From Notamacropus eugenii (lineage: Eukaryota > Chordata > Mammalia > Diprotodontia > Macropodidae), in the NCBI RefSeq assembly GCF_028372415.1, contig NC_092877.1, positions 213,706,116-213,770,115 of the forward strand: 64,000 nucleotides of DNA, read 5' to 3'. The position numbers and the translations under genes are program-made. Positions 10,815 to 22,920 of the stretch are shown here, piece by piece; positions within the stretch are counted from its first letter, which is position 1, and the number at the start of each line of letters is the position of its first letter. The notes below the pieces were generated by a model that was not told the DNA's origin, searched no databases, and saw nothing but the letters and a program-made list of their open reading frames with translations.

Positions 10815-13800
10815 ATATTAGTGCCTTCATGTGGTGTACATGTGCTCAGGGAAGACCAGTATCTCTGGCATGAGAGGTGCCAAACCTTTTTCAGGGCTGC
10901 TTTCCACCTTTGGTGTCTACCTGCCACCCAGCTCTCACCTGTGGCTCCAAGAAGCTGTAGTATGTGTAGTGGCCATACCCCAGTAAACTATTTCAGCAGG
11001 TGGACTAAATGAGGTTGAGGGTAACCGAAGAGCCTCAGATCCATTGGTGAGTTAGGGGGGTGTCTACTCCAAGCATGTGAAGACTTCCCTTGTATAATAG
11101 GCAGATATGACCAATTTGTTCCAAAGGGCCACAGGGCTGATTGAAGCAGGCATTGTGGAGCTCTTAGAGCTTGGTTAAACATCAAAGATGCCAAGGTCAT
11201 CCACTGCATCCCAAGTCATCACCAGTTGTCTTGACTTTTGTTTTGCCACTAGACTCTGATGACTTTGGAAAAGAGAATGAAGCTGGTGATGTTGTGCAAC
11301 TCTACCTCACTCAAATCCAATTTGAGTCAAAATATTACCATTTTTACCTTCCTCAGAGTCCAGTGGGAATGGCTAAGTGATGAAGCAGCAGGTATAGATA
11401 CGCTAGGATCTGTAGTTAATATCCTGCAAACAAGTGGTCCTGGTCATAGGGCTATCTTCTCACTGGACTGAACCAACAGTGGGATTCTAGACCTCTGGCT
11501 GTCTGAACAGCCTTTTTTAAGGAACACAATGCTCAATTCCTAACCTGAGGAATCAACTAGAAAAACTGCCCTAAAAATTGCCTTCTTCACTCAAACCTGG
11601 CCTGTTTACCGTGGCAGATGGGGATCCCATCCTGTAGTCAGAACATACCCAAAAAGAGTGTACAAAAACTTTTGCAAAGATGATTCCACTCACCACTTAT
11701 ACATTAGAAAAATTTTCTAACAACCTGGAGACATTCATCATCAATGTGCCAAAAGAGTACAAGCTTGTAATTCTGGGTAACTTGAATGCCAGAGTAGGCA
11801 CAGACAATCAAACATGGAGGGGGTTGTTAGGAGGAATAGATTCAGAAACAGCAACAGTCACTGACTACTGAGATTTGTGTGTCTCATGACCTCATCACCA
11901 ACACTGCCATTCATTTACCTAAATGCAATAAAACTTCACAAATACATCCTTTCAGCAATAGTGGCATTTGATAGACAAAGTCATTGTAAGGAGAAGAGAC
12001 TGCCAGAATGTGAGTGATGAAGGTGATGTGTGGTACAGAGTGCTGGACTAATCATAGACTTATCCTCTCCAAGCTAAACATTTGCATTCAACAAAAGTGG
12101 AAGCTGCAAGGTAAGGTGACTGCCAGGAGGATTAATGTCAACAGATTAAATGGCTTCTATATATATGAAGTTTATTGTTAAACTGGAAGGAAAGCTGAAC
12201 CAGCACATAGTTGACAATAGTGGAGGAGAAAAGGAGTGGACAATTTTCAGAGCTTTGTTGTATATATCATCACACTCATGGAAACATCAAGATTGGTTTG
12301 AGAAAAATGATGGGAAAAATTCAAAAACTGCTCAACAAAACAAAACAAGAACTCCCCCAAGGTTTACCAGCAGGAGAATTTTTCTCTCTCTAGGGTAGCA
12401 TTTAACTCTGAAAAGTAAAGTACGAGCAAAGCTTAGAGATTTGATTATTGACTCAGTATGAAGGCAGACGAAATTCAATTTTACTTTGATAGTAACAATC
12501 TAAAGCACTTTTATGATGCCCTGAAGGCTATTTATGGGACAAAGACATATGGTACATCTCAACTACTCAGCACTAATGGAGCCACATTGATTAATGAAAA
12601 GGACCTGATCCTGCAAAGATGGGTTAAATACTTCCATAACGTTCTCAGAAGACCATCATCAACCAGTGCTGAAACCATTGACTGTATTGCTCAGGTTGAA
12701 GTCAATCCCTCTCTAGCCAAACTTCCAACGGAAGAAGAGGTTTTGAATGCTGTTAAGCTCCTCTCGTGCGGCAAAGTGCCTGATGCTGATTCTGTTCTAG
12801 ATGAGATTTACAAGGCAGGGGACACACTGCTTACACAAGAACTGACTGAAATCTTCCAGGTTATATGGCCAGAGGTAGTTATCCCCTAGGAGTGCAAGAA
12901 TGACTCCATTGTCCATCCTTATAAAGGAAAAGGAAATAGGTTGTCCTACAATCACATGGGCATCCCACTCTTAGTCATTGCTGGCAAGATTCTTGTCAGA
13001 GTTCTCTTTAATAGTCTTATCCCTCACCTGGAAGATGGTCATCTACCTGACAGCCAATGTAGCTACACGAAAGAGCCAAGGAATGCTCGATATGTTGTTT
13101 GCTATCTGATGACTTCAGGAGAAATCCCAGGAACAGAAGAGAGGTCTGTACGCAATGTACATCAATCTTACCCTTGTATGATACTGTAACTCATGAGGGC
13201 TTGTGAATGGTCACGGCAAAACTTGATTGCACTGAGAAGTTTATTAATACTGTATACCAGTTCCTCAATGACATGCTTGCATGGGGTTCTGTATAATGGA
13301 TGATGCTCTCATACTTTCCTCATCACCAATGAAATAAAACAGAACTGTGTGCTTGTTTCCATACTTTTTAACAGGATGTTTTCTGTTATGCCACCAGACC
13401 CTTTCAACAAGGATTAAACTGACATCAAAGTCAGCTACCACAGTGATGGTAAATTATTTAACCTGAAAAGACTATAAGCCAAAACTAAAATAGAGACAGA
13501 GTTGGTATGCTACTTTTTACCCACAGCTCTATACAGCTTCTGAGGCTAAGATGCGACAGAGTATGTATTGATTCTCTGGCACTTGTTTTAATTTTGGCCA
13601 TGGGAACCAAGAAAACAGGTTCTCTATCAGTCAGCACCATATGTGGAACCATCGATTACAGCAAATGGAAAAAAAATTTGAATACTGTGGTTAAGTTACT
13701 TACCTTAGCAGTATACTTTCTAGGGATGTACACATAGATGATGAGGTTGATGTACATACATATTGCCAGAGCTATCTCAGTGTTTGGGAGGCTCCAAAAG

Positions 13801-14493
13801 AAAGTATGGGAGAGAAGATGTATTAGACTGCCTAGCAAACTGAAGGTCAAAAGAGCTGTTGTGATGACTACATTGTTGTATGTCTGTGAAACCTGACCAG
13901 TATACCAGCACCACTCCAGGAAACTGAAAAACTTCCATTTCAATTGTCTTAGGAAGACTGAAGATAACCTGGCAAAATAAGTTATTAGGTGCTGAGGTCT
14001 TCTCTTGAACTGAATTGCCAAGCATTCACACTCTACTGCAGAGAATGCGGCTCTGATACGCTGGCCACATTATTCAAATGCTAAACATTCCTTTGCCTAA
14101 AAGACTATTTTACAAAGAAGTCATACAAGGCAATCTCTCACATGGAGTTCAGAAGAAGCATTGCAAAGACACTCTCCAGGTCTCTCTGAAGAACTTTGGA
14201 ATCAATCATGAGACAAAGAAGACAATGGTATATGACCACCCAAAATGGTATACCTATATCAAAGAAGGCACTGTGTTCTGTGAGTAAAGCAGATTCGTAG
14301 TAACTCAAAAGAAACATGAGAGGTGTAAATTTAGAGACATCTCCACTCCAAATGTTCATATAGATAATTTGTGCCTGACTTGTAGTAGAGCCTTCTGAGC
14401 TTGTACTGGGTTGCTCAGCCATAGTCAGACACACTGTATCTTGACCCCAATGTAATGATGTCATTTTGGTCCTCTTTAAGCACTAAGGACAAC
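10815..14493 (+). mobile_element. RTE-like non-LTR retrotransposon, near full length, dead
   Basis: An APE-type LINE of about 3.7 kb. The 5' non-coding part (10.8-11.65 kb) matches the copy at 16.8-17.7 kb. Endonuclease signature VILGNLNARVGTD lies near 11766-11804 (family consensus GDFNARVG). The linker to the reverse transcriptase (KHQDWFEKND, about 12280) and RT blocks follow: LLSTNGATLINEKDLILQRW (about 12555), GIPLLVIAGKILVRVLFN (about 12958) and YLGMYT-type block (about 13715). The distal part has LPKRLFYKE (about 14092) and a zinc-finger remnant CLTCSRAF...GLLSHSQTH (14370-14430). The 3' end is 'tgatgtcattttggtcctct...aaggacaac'. The reading frame is broken into at least six pieces by stops and frameshifts, so it encodes no protein now. 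The clade within RTE-like elements is my judgement. Confidence 0.85.
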
Positions 14494-15514
14494 AGCCAGC
14501 TTTCATGGGATCCAGTGTCCTTACCACACTGTGGAGCTTCGGCAACATCTATATTTTGAAATTCTCATGTAAGCCTGAGTGGGAAGTGCGAGCAAATAAG
14601 GACAAATCTAAGGTTCCCAGGGAGTTCAAAACAATCTAAAGATAGTGATTTCTGAGAGAACCTCAGTTTTGAAACCAGTCTCTATAAACTCACAACTTGG
14701 AATTCTGAACCAAGGGCTACAAAAAACCTACTTTATACAGAGCAGCACATTAGGCATTAGAAGAGATACAAAGCTTGGATTTATTTTTTTAATTAAAAAA
14801 TCTATTTCCTCTTTTTCCCTTCCTCCCTCACTCAATTGAAAAAGAAAACAAAATCTTTCTAGCAAATGTACAGTCAAGCAAAACAAATTCCCACATTAGC
14901 TATGAGCTCTATAGAATACACATTTAACACACACACACACACACACATATTATATATATAATAGGTATATTATATATTATATGTGTGGATATATACACAT
15001 ATATCCATATGTAAGCATGCATACAAACATCTGTACATAAACATATTTTCATTCTACACTCTGAATCTATTATCTCTCTCTTAGGAGGTGGGTATATCAT
15101 TGTTCCTCTGAAACTGGGAAATAATACCTATTTTCCTATAGACTTTCAGAGACCATCCAGAAGTAGGAATGAATTTTAGATTGGGTTGTAGAGGAAAGGA
15201 GAAAAGTCAACTGGTCCTGGAAATGAAAGCAAACAGCATTACAAGTGGGGCAGTGAATAGCATGTTCACCATACAGGAAGTTCTGAGCAGGTTACAGCAA
15301 ACAGGTTTCTTCATTGAACTATTCTATTTGCCTTTGTTGGCAAGTAAAGAACTAGAGGTTTTAAAAATCAAGTTAGAAGTTTGGATGTCATAAGAGGAAC
15401 TGTAATAACAATGCATTATGGGTTAGAGAGTTAACTCTTAGTCAGAATGCAAACCCAGGTACCAAGATGCCGCATAACCCGATTCTGTCAACGAGCTTAA
15501 ATTGTAGCTGTTTG
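14494..15514. other. non-coding; holds a CA/TA microsatellite
   Basis: Unique-looking DNA between two LINE copies. A (CA)n tract passes into TA-rich sequence at about 14927-15050. No gene is seen. Confidence 0.6.
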
Positions 15515-16795
15515 ATTGGTTGTCCTTTATTTTGGAACAAAACAAAAATGACATCACTATGCTAGAGTCAAGTTTCAATGTGTCTGACTGTGGCTGATCA
15601 GACCAAAATGAGCTCGGAATGCTCTACCACAGTTCTGACACAAATAGTCAGTGTGAGTATTTGAGGTGGATACTCCAAATTTGTGCATCCTGTGTTTCCT
15701 TTCAGCTGTTTCAACTCTGCTTTGCTCATAGAGCACAGCACCTTCTTGGATGTGGGCATGCCATGTTAAGCAGTCCTGTGCCGATGTCTCCCATGTCATA
15801 CAATCAATCTCAAAGTTCTTAAGAGAGACCTTGAGGATGTATCGCTTCTTCTGACTACCATTTGATCACCTGCCCCATGCGAATTCTCCATAAAATAGTC
15901 TTTTTGGCAAGCGTACATTTTGCATTTGAACAACTTGGCCAGCCCATCGGAGCTGTGCTCTCTGAAGCATAGTTTGAATGTTTGGCAGTTTAGTTTAAGC
16001 AGAGACCTCAGTATCTGGCATCTTATCCTGCCAGATGATCTTCAGAATCTTCCTAAGGCAATTCAAATGGAAGCGATTCAGTTTCCTGGCATGACACTAG
16101 TAAACTGTCCAGGTTTCACAGGCATACAACAATGAAGTCAGCACAATAGCTCCATAGACCTTCAGGTTGATAGTCAGTCTACTACCTCTTCTCTCCTCTA
16201 CTTTCCTTCAGAGCCTCCCAAACACTGAGCTAGCTCTGACAATGTGTGCATCAACCTCATTATCAATGTGTACATCCCTGGAAAGTCCACTACCAAGGTA
16301 AGTGAACTTATGCATAGCTTTCAAAACTTCTCTATTTGTTGTGACTAATGGTTCCACAGATGGATGGTGTGGTGGTGGCTCATGGAGCACCTGTATTTTC
16401 TTGGTGTTAATTGTCAGACCAAAATTACCACAAGCAGCAGAGAATTGATCCATCTTTGTTTTATCTCAGCTTCAGAGGCTGCATTGAGTGCACAATCTTC
16501 TACAAACAGAAAATCATGCACCAACACTCCCTCTACTTTAGTCTTGGATTCTGGTCTTTTCAGGTTGGAAGAATTTGCCGTCACTGTTGTAGCTGAACTT
16601 GATGCCATGTTCATCCTCATTCAAAGCATTTGACAGTATGGCCGAAAACATTGTGTTAAAAAGCATGGGAGCAAGCACACAGCCTTGTTTCACTCCATTG
16701 GTGACTGGGAAGGCACAAGAACATTGTCCGTTATCTAGAATCCAGGCTAGCATGCCACCATGAAAATATTATACAATGCTGATGAACTTCTCTAA
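15515..16795 (-). mobile_element. 3' half of an RTE-like LINE
   Basis: Read on the minus strand it starts inside the reverse transcriptase (VTNGVKQGCVLAPMLFN, about 16640-16690), then the catalytic block, here FVEDC where family members have FADDC (about 16508), then FGLTINTKK (about 16410), FTYLGSGLSRDVHIDNEVDA (about 16250-16310), and a C-terminal C2H2 finger CQNCGRAFRAHFGLISHSQTH (about 15575-15640). It ends with the family tail, reverse of 'gtgatgtcattttggtcc...aaggacaac', at about 15517. The coding region is spread over several frames and is dead. It abuts an oppositely oriented 5' end of the same family. Confidence 0.85.
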
Positions 16796-16829
16796 GAAAC
16801 CAAATGGGTGTGTAGGGTGTGTTCAAGAA

Positions 16830-17735
16830 AGAGTAGCACCTTTGGTATGAAGGCTGCTGAGCCCTTTTCAGGGATGCTTTCCACCTTTGGTGTCTACCTA
16901 TTCCACCCAACTCTCACCTGTAGCATGTGCAGTGGCCACACCCCAGTAGACTGTTTTGGCAGATGCCCTAAACCAAGTTGAATGGAACCAAGGATCTCAA
17001 ACCCATTGGTGAGTGAGAGAGGTGTCTATCACAAGCATGTAAAGACTTCCCCTGGAGGAATAAGTAGATGAAAACAATTTTGTTCCAATGGCCATGAAGG
17101 CAGCTGAAGCAGGTGCTGTGGAATACTTAGAGCTTGGTTAGATAATGAAGATGCCAAGGTCATTCACTGCATCTTAAGCCACCACCAGTCATCTTGATTA
17201 TGTCCTGCCACTGGCCTGTGATGGCTTTGAATAAGAGAGTGAAGTTGACGACTCCATGCAACTCTGCCTCACTTAAATCCACACATGAATCAAAAGACAT
17301 CACCCATATCATTTTACCATTACACCTATCTCAAAGTCCTGTGGTGACAGACAAGTAATGAAGCAGCAGGTGCAGATACACCGGGAGCTGTAGTCACAGT
17401 CCTGCGCACAGGCGACCATAGGGTCGTTTCTCAGTGGAAGTAACAGTGGGATTCAGCAGCCCTGTGGGGGTCTGAGCAGCCTTTTAAGGATCATACTGCT
17501 CACCTCCTGGAAGTGTGAGGAAAGGGCTAGAAAAGGTGCCCTAAAAATTATCTGGTTACCCAACCCTGGCCTGATTACCATGGCAGTTAGGGAACCCCAC
17601 TCTGCAGTTCAAACACAAAAAATGTACAAAATTATCTGCAAAGAAGATTCCACTCACAATCAGCACATGGAATATGAGTACACTTATAGACAAGACAAAA
17701 TCCAGTAGACCTGAAAGATGAACAGCTCTTATTGC
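16830..17735 (+). mobile_element. 5' end of an RTE-like LINE, inverted relative to its neighbour
   Basis: This matches 10.86-11.72 kb of the other LINE along its length: 'tttccacctttggtgtctacct', 'cattggtgagt...ggtgtctat', 'gaagatgccaaggtcattcactgcatc', 'gaagcagcaggtgcagataca'. It enters the endonuclease start (LTISTWNMSTLIDKTKSSRP, about 17653-17712), the family's TWNVRTL motif, and stops just after TALIARE. Together with the minus-strand 3' half it may form one insertion made by twin priming. Confidence 0.8.
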
Positions 17736-18948
17736 AAGAGAAAGTATAACTACAAATATATGCAAATACTTTCTTGGTTGTTTGTGTGCGGGAAGGAGGT
17801 GTGGGGATTGGGAGTACCAATTTCAGAGACTTCTTTACATTACCTTATAAACATAATCAAGGAGTTTTCTCTAATGTGTGCTCTATTCAGACTTCTCCTT
17901 GATTTGTTGCTAACCTGTATGCTTTGCGGTAGAGAGATGTATTCAATTTTGACTAATGGTTAAATATGTGCCACAGTAGAAATCATTCCCAAGTTAACAA
18001 TTATCTTTGCACAATATTTATCTTATCAGAAGGAAGTTGTGCTGTTTGCCTAGTCTTCCAGTTAGATCTCCTACTGAGAAGAACTTAAAGCATTCAAGAT
18101 AAATGTTGCCTCTTCAGATATCACCACAAGAACTAGAAAGGAGTGAGGCTCATTGGGGCCTTGGACTATGTGTCAAACAACTTCCCGAGTAGTACTTTTC
18201 TAATCAGGTCATTTTAGGTAACTCTGATGGTCTAGAAATAGTCTTTTTTTTTTTTTTTTGAGGAGTAGGAGGAGGAGGTGGTGGAGTTGTGACAAGATCT
18301 ATATTTTCAAAAGAATAGAGGGAGCTCCATGGTAAGGAATTATCCTTTACCAAGAGCAGATCAGAACCTATGGTATAGATTCAGGTTGATTCCTATAGAT
18401 CTACAAAGGATCTACCAAGGGGGCTGAGAGAATAAATACCATGCTTGTCCAGGTTCACACAGTTTATCTCAGAGGCAGAACTTAAAACCAGTATTCCTGA
18501 CTTCCAAAGTCAATTCTCTAGGACTTTATTCCTCTCAGATACTGACATGCAAATATCTGTATAGGTCAACATAGGTTAGCATATATATAATTTTGATTCT
18601 TCCCATAATTATGCCAGATATTATGGTAATCTACCATGATTTCTCCACTAAGAAAAATTGAAATTCCCTGAAAATTATCAAGCATCTGGTACTTTGAGTT
18701 TATTGACTGGGCTACTTCTGTTAATCAGGTGACCTAGGTAGCTTCCAAATCACCACTTGATTTTGATCTATATAAACAGTCATGGAAAACAGCATAAAAA
18801 CTGAGTAATAACACATTTAATACAAAGGCAACTAAGAGGTTTAATTTTTGACCTCACTTCCCAGAAGCAAATGTTTATTTATCCATTATATGACCTTTTT
18901 TTTTTTTAAAGCAGAAACAGCTAAATTCAAAGTATGACAGACTAAAAT
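17736..18948. other. non-coding; possible SINE scrap
   Basis: AT-rich sequence with a poly(T) run at 18242-18260 and a weak MIR-like scrap at about 18430-18540 ('ggttcacacagtttatctcagaggcag'). No gene is seen. Confidence 0.5.
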
Positions 18949-19146
18949 AGGGGTAATGAACCTGAGGACCCTAGGCCACATGTGGCCTTCTAGGTCCTCA
19001 AGTGCAGCCCTTTGACTAAATCCAAAATTCACAGAACAAAGCCTCTTAATAAAAGGATTTGTTTTGGAAAACTTAGACTCAGTCAAAAGCCTATACCCAA
19101 TGACCTAGAAGGTCACATGTGGCTTTGAGGCTGCAGGTTCCCCACT
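18949..19146. mobile_element. hAT-like MITE
   Basis: About 200 bp with inverted ends: 5' 'aggggtaatgaacctgagg' and 3' 'ctgcaggttcccc'. The body is partly self-complementary ('aaaattcacagaacaaag' against 'ggatttgttttgg...'). A better preserved copy at 40.29 kb begins 'caggggtggggaacctgtgg'. Flanks ACTAAAAT and ACTAAAAA could be the 8-bp target duplication of a hAT element. Non-autonomous, no transposase. Confidence 0.75.
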
Positions 19147-19339
19147 AAAAAGATATGGTGATCATGGGTGTCTTGTGCACACCCAAAACTGGGGCTAGGT
19201 TTTGTGGAAAATATAAAGGAAACTCATTTATTAGCACCTGCTCTTGAAGTATCTATGATCCCATCGGGTGAAGAAGACTCACTAGCTAGGAATAGAGAAT
19301 GACAGTGTTATAACTGATTTATTTTAAAGCCAGAGGATC

Positions 19340-19510
19340 ATAGATTTAGAGCAAGAATGTACCTTGGAGATTTATTTAATCAAAACTTTCATTCCACAGA
19401 TGAGGAAACTGATACCTAGAAAATTTAAGAGACTTGTCCAAGTCCATACAGTTATTAAATAGCAAAACCAAGATTTAAACCCAAGAATTCTGACTCAAGT
19501 TTCAAAGTTC
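19340..19510 (+). repeat. MIR/CORE-SINE fragment
   Basis: 'gatcatagatttagagc', 'ccacagatgaggaaactgat' and 'gacttgtccaagtccatacag' are the landmarks of the common mammalian CORE SINE. Confidence 0.75.
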
Positions 19511-19584
19511 TCTTTACTGCTTTGCATACATATTTTCATTTGATCCTTATAACAACCTTGTAGGGGAATATTATATTTACATTA

Positions 19585-19830
19585 TGGGGCAGCTAGGTGC
19601 AGTGGATAGAGCATTGCACCTGGAATCAGGAAGACTTGAGTTTAAAAACGGCATCAAATACTTGATGGATATTGTTCACCTCTTCTTTCCTCAGTTTCCT
19701 CAATTGTAAAATGGGGGTAATAATAGTGCCTGCCTCCCACGGTTATTGTGAGATTCAAATCAGAGCATATCTGTAAAGTATTTCACACAGTGCCTGGTAC
19801 ATAGTAGGTTCTTTATAAATACTATTTTTG
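19585..19830 (+). mobile_element. SINE with tRNA-type head and MIR-type 3' part
   Basis: Starts 'ggggcagctaggtgcagtgg' and continues 'ctggaatcaggaagacttgag'. The 3' half ('cctcaattgtaaaatgggggtaataatagtgcctgcctccc...gtgcctggtacatagtagg') is the form ending in an L2-like tail. Confidence 0.8.
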
Positions 19831-19954
19831 TGGTTTTTATTTTTATTTACAGATATTACAGACCTTATTTTTTATGGATGAGGAAAATAAGTTCCAAGAG
19901 GTCAACAGACACATAACTAGAAAAATCCAAGATCTGGTTTGGAATCAAGGTCTT

Positions 19955-21510
19955 TCCCTTTTTCTTTTTTTTATTTTATTTTATTGATTGATTGATTTTT
20001 AGTTTTCAATATTCACTTCCACAAGATTTTGAATTTCAAATTTTTCCCCATCTCTCTCTTCCCCCACACCAAGACAGCATGCATTTGATTTCTCCTTCCC
20101 CCAATCTGCTCTACCTCTGTCTCCTACCCTTCTCTTTTCCTTTCTCCACTTTTTCCTGTAGGATAAGATAGATTTTCATACCCAACTGAGTGTGTATGTT
20201 AGTCCCTCCTTAAGTGAAATCCAATAAGAGTGAGGTTCACTCCTTCCCTCTCACTTGTCCCCTGTTCCCCTCCATTGTAAAAGCTTTTTCTGGATTTTCA
20301 CATGAGATAATTTACCCCATTCTACTTCTCCCTTTCTCCTTCTCCTAGTACATTCCTCTCTCACCCCTTAATTTTATTTTTTTGATATCATCCCTTTATA
20401 TTCAACGGACCCTGTGCCCTCCATCTATATATTTAGGGATTATTATAATTGTATATATTTATATTTCATTTATTTATTTCTATTTCATTATAATTATTAT
20501 AAATAATTATTTTCTTCAGTGAGCTTCTGGACCTCCTTTCCTGTTTTTGGCCAATTCTGCTTTTTAAGGAATTTTTCTTCTCATTGGCTTTTTGGAACTC
20601 TTTTGCCATTTGGGTTAGTCTATTTTTTAAGGTATTATTTTCTTTAGCATTTTTTTGGGTCTTCTCTAGCAAGCTGCTAATTCATTTTTCATGATTTTCT
20701 TGCATCACTCTCATTTCCCCAATTTCTCCTCCACCTCTCTTACTTGATTTTCAAAATCCTTTTTGAGCTCTTCCATGGACTACAAACAATTCATATTTTT
20801 CTTGGAGACTTTGAATGTAGGAGCTTTGACTTTGTTGTCTTCTTCTGGTTGTATATTCTGATCTCCCTTGTCACCAAAATAAGATTCTGTAGTCTGAATT
20901 TTTTTTTTCTGCTTGTCTGCTCATTTTCCCAGACAAGTATTTGACTTTTTTTTAGCTTTTTGTTAAGGTAGGGCTCTGCTTCCAGTGTGGAGGGTATATT
21001 GTCCCAAGCTTCAGGGGTTTTCTACAGTTGTTTTCAGAGATATTTCTAGGGACCTGCAAATTTTCAGTTCTTCTAAGATGGTATGATCACTGATGCTGCC
21101 ACTAGGCCAGTACCCTGGGACTGGTGCTAGACTGTGCTCCTCTCTCACCTAGGTCCCACAGACATTTCCTACTGACTTTCTAAGTTGTCCTTGGTGTTTG
21201 TGGATTGAGAAGTCTGGAAACCATCACAGTTCCAAGTTTAACTAGGACCTGGTCTATGCAGCACAGCCCACTCTGGACTGCACTCTTCTCTCAGACTAGT
21301 GTAACAGACCTTTCCCGTTGACCTTCCAGGTTATTTTGGGCTGGAAACTTGTTTCATTCTGTCATTTTTTTTTTCAATTCTGCTACTCTAGAATTTGTTT
21401 AGAGTCATTTTTTTACAGGTATTTGGAGGGGTATGGGAAGAACTCAAGAAAGTTCCTGCTTTTATTCTACCCTGAGATCTTTTCTGATGCATAGTTTGCC
21501 ATCTTTTCTA
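19955..21510 (-). mobile_element. HAL1/L1-related element, internally deleted
   Basis: On the minus strand the element runs 5' (about 21510) to 3' (about 19955). The ORF1 coiled-coil segment is visible at 20466-20672 (TQKNAKENNTLKNRLTQMA...). The 3' UTR (CT-rich on the plus strand) joins directly to the coiled coil near 20430-20510, so the RRM and C-terminal domain of ORF1 have been lost. The intact relative at 60.5-63.3 kb shows what is missing. No ORF2 sequence is seen. Confidence 0.8.
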
Positions 21511-21681
21511 CAATACCCTTCCTCTCAATGATCAATACTGCTGGCTTTCAAAGAAGTAATGAGAACAGGAATTAAATTAAAGGAGAATTTTACAAATATA
21601 GTAATGGATTTGTGATCTTACCTCTTTGTGATCTCCAAAGGTATAGATTGAAACCCTTCCACCCCTTTTCATCCACTATAA

Positions 21682-21835
21682 CAGTGGTGTCAAACTCAAA
21701 TAGAAACAAATCCCTATAGTCTGCATATTGACTTAGAAAACTATAAATAAGCATTATCTATGTTGTATCATATTCTCATTTATTTTGTTAAATATTTCCC
21801 AATTAGATTTCAATCTGGTTGTATAGACGAGTTTT
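21682..21835 (+). mobile_element. hAT-like MITE fragment (second family)
   Basis: Begins 'cagtggtgtcaaactcaaat' and contains 'gcatattgacttagaaaac' and 'ttgttaaatatttcccaatt', which I recognise as the left part of a mammalian hAT-like repeat that ends in 'tttgacaccactg'. The right end is missing. Confidence 0.6.
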
Positions 21836-21944
21836 ACCTATGAAGAATCTGCCTTCTCTGCTCTACAACAATCAGTTTTAGACGGAAAAATAAAACAGGG
21901 TGAGCAAAGGCTATACTAGTTTTATTTATTTTTGTTTGAATACT

Positions 21945-22100
21945 GGATTTGGAATCAGAAGACTATGCATCAATGAATAGCTCCAGTCCAACTATCCTAC
22001 TATCTGTTTGACTTGAGAAAAATTACTTCATTTCGTTGGGTCTCCTTTTTCTTATCTGTAAAATGAAAATGTTAGATTAGATCCTCTCTAAATTTACTTC
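21945..22100 (+). repeat. MIR-like SINE fragment
   Basis: 'ggatttggaatcagaagac' and 'tcttatctgtaaaatgaaaatg' with the usual spacing. Old and partial. Confidence 0.55.
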
Positions 22101-22639
22101 AGTGAATCATTTTATCTTCCTTGTTACTTTTCATCCTCTACTAAGGTGACCCCCAAGGTCCATTCCAGCTCTAAATCCATGATCCCATGACCTGTTATCT
22201 TATTCCCTCCCAAAAATCATTCAAAGGTGTTTACACAAAGGTGTATGTGTTTAGGGTAGGGATAGTGGAGTCTGTGTCTAGAGCCATTACATGGCTACCA
22301 TTACATGGATACCAGTATAGCAAGCAGACTATCCATCTGCTCATTCTCTCCTGCTCTTATTAGATGGCTCTAAAATACATTCTCAAGATGTAGCATTATA
22401 TGAGTGCTAATGCTACATGGGAAGTATTTTCAAAGATATTTATGTGAATAATATAACAAAAACATGACCAATGTGAAAATGGCATAGATGCAACTAGGTT
22501 AAAAAATCAAAGCAAAAAAAAAAAAAGCCTCAAAAAGTAAATTAGAAAGCAGACATTGAGTAATGACAGTATCGGTCAAAAACATGTCCACACTTGTAAT
22601 TTTCCTTCTTTAGCAACAAAGACTCACATGAGAAGTGGT

Positions 22640-22920
22640 GTGGCATGGAAAAAGAACTTGGCACCAGATGACCTGGGGAGAAACCCTGTCTCTGGCAGCT
22701 CTGTGACCAAGGGCAAGTCTCTTGCCCACATTAGCCTCAGTTTTCTCATCTTTAAATTGAGAGGATTGGACCTCTACTCTGACACTTACTATTACCAGAG
22801 TGACTCTGGAAAAGTCTTCATCTTCCTTGGCCTCTTTTATTTTTTCCAACTCTAAAATGACAACATTGGATAAGATAGTTACGGAGGTCACTTCTATATT
22901 AATACAATGATCCTATAAAA
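22640..22920 (+). repeat. MIR-like SINE fragment(s)
   Basis: 'gcagctctgtgaccaagggcaagtc' and 'cctcagttttctcatctttaaattgag' are MIR landmarks. A second partial unit follows at about 22790-22920 ('tctaaaatgacaacattgga'). Confidence 0.65.

Noticed and set aside
13656-14021. Minus-strand frame of 121 codons
   Set aside because: Antisense of the RTE-like LINE reverse transcriptase region. The plus strand explains it.
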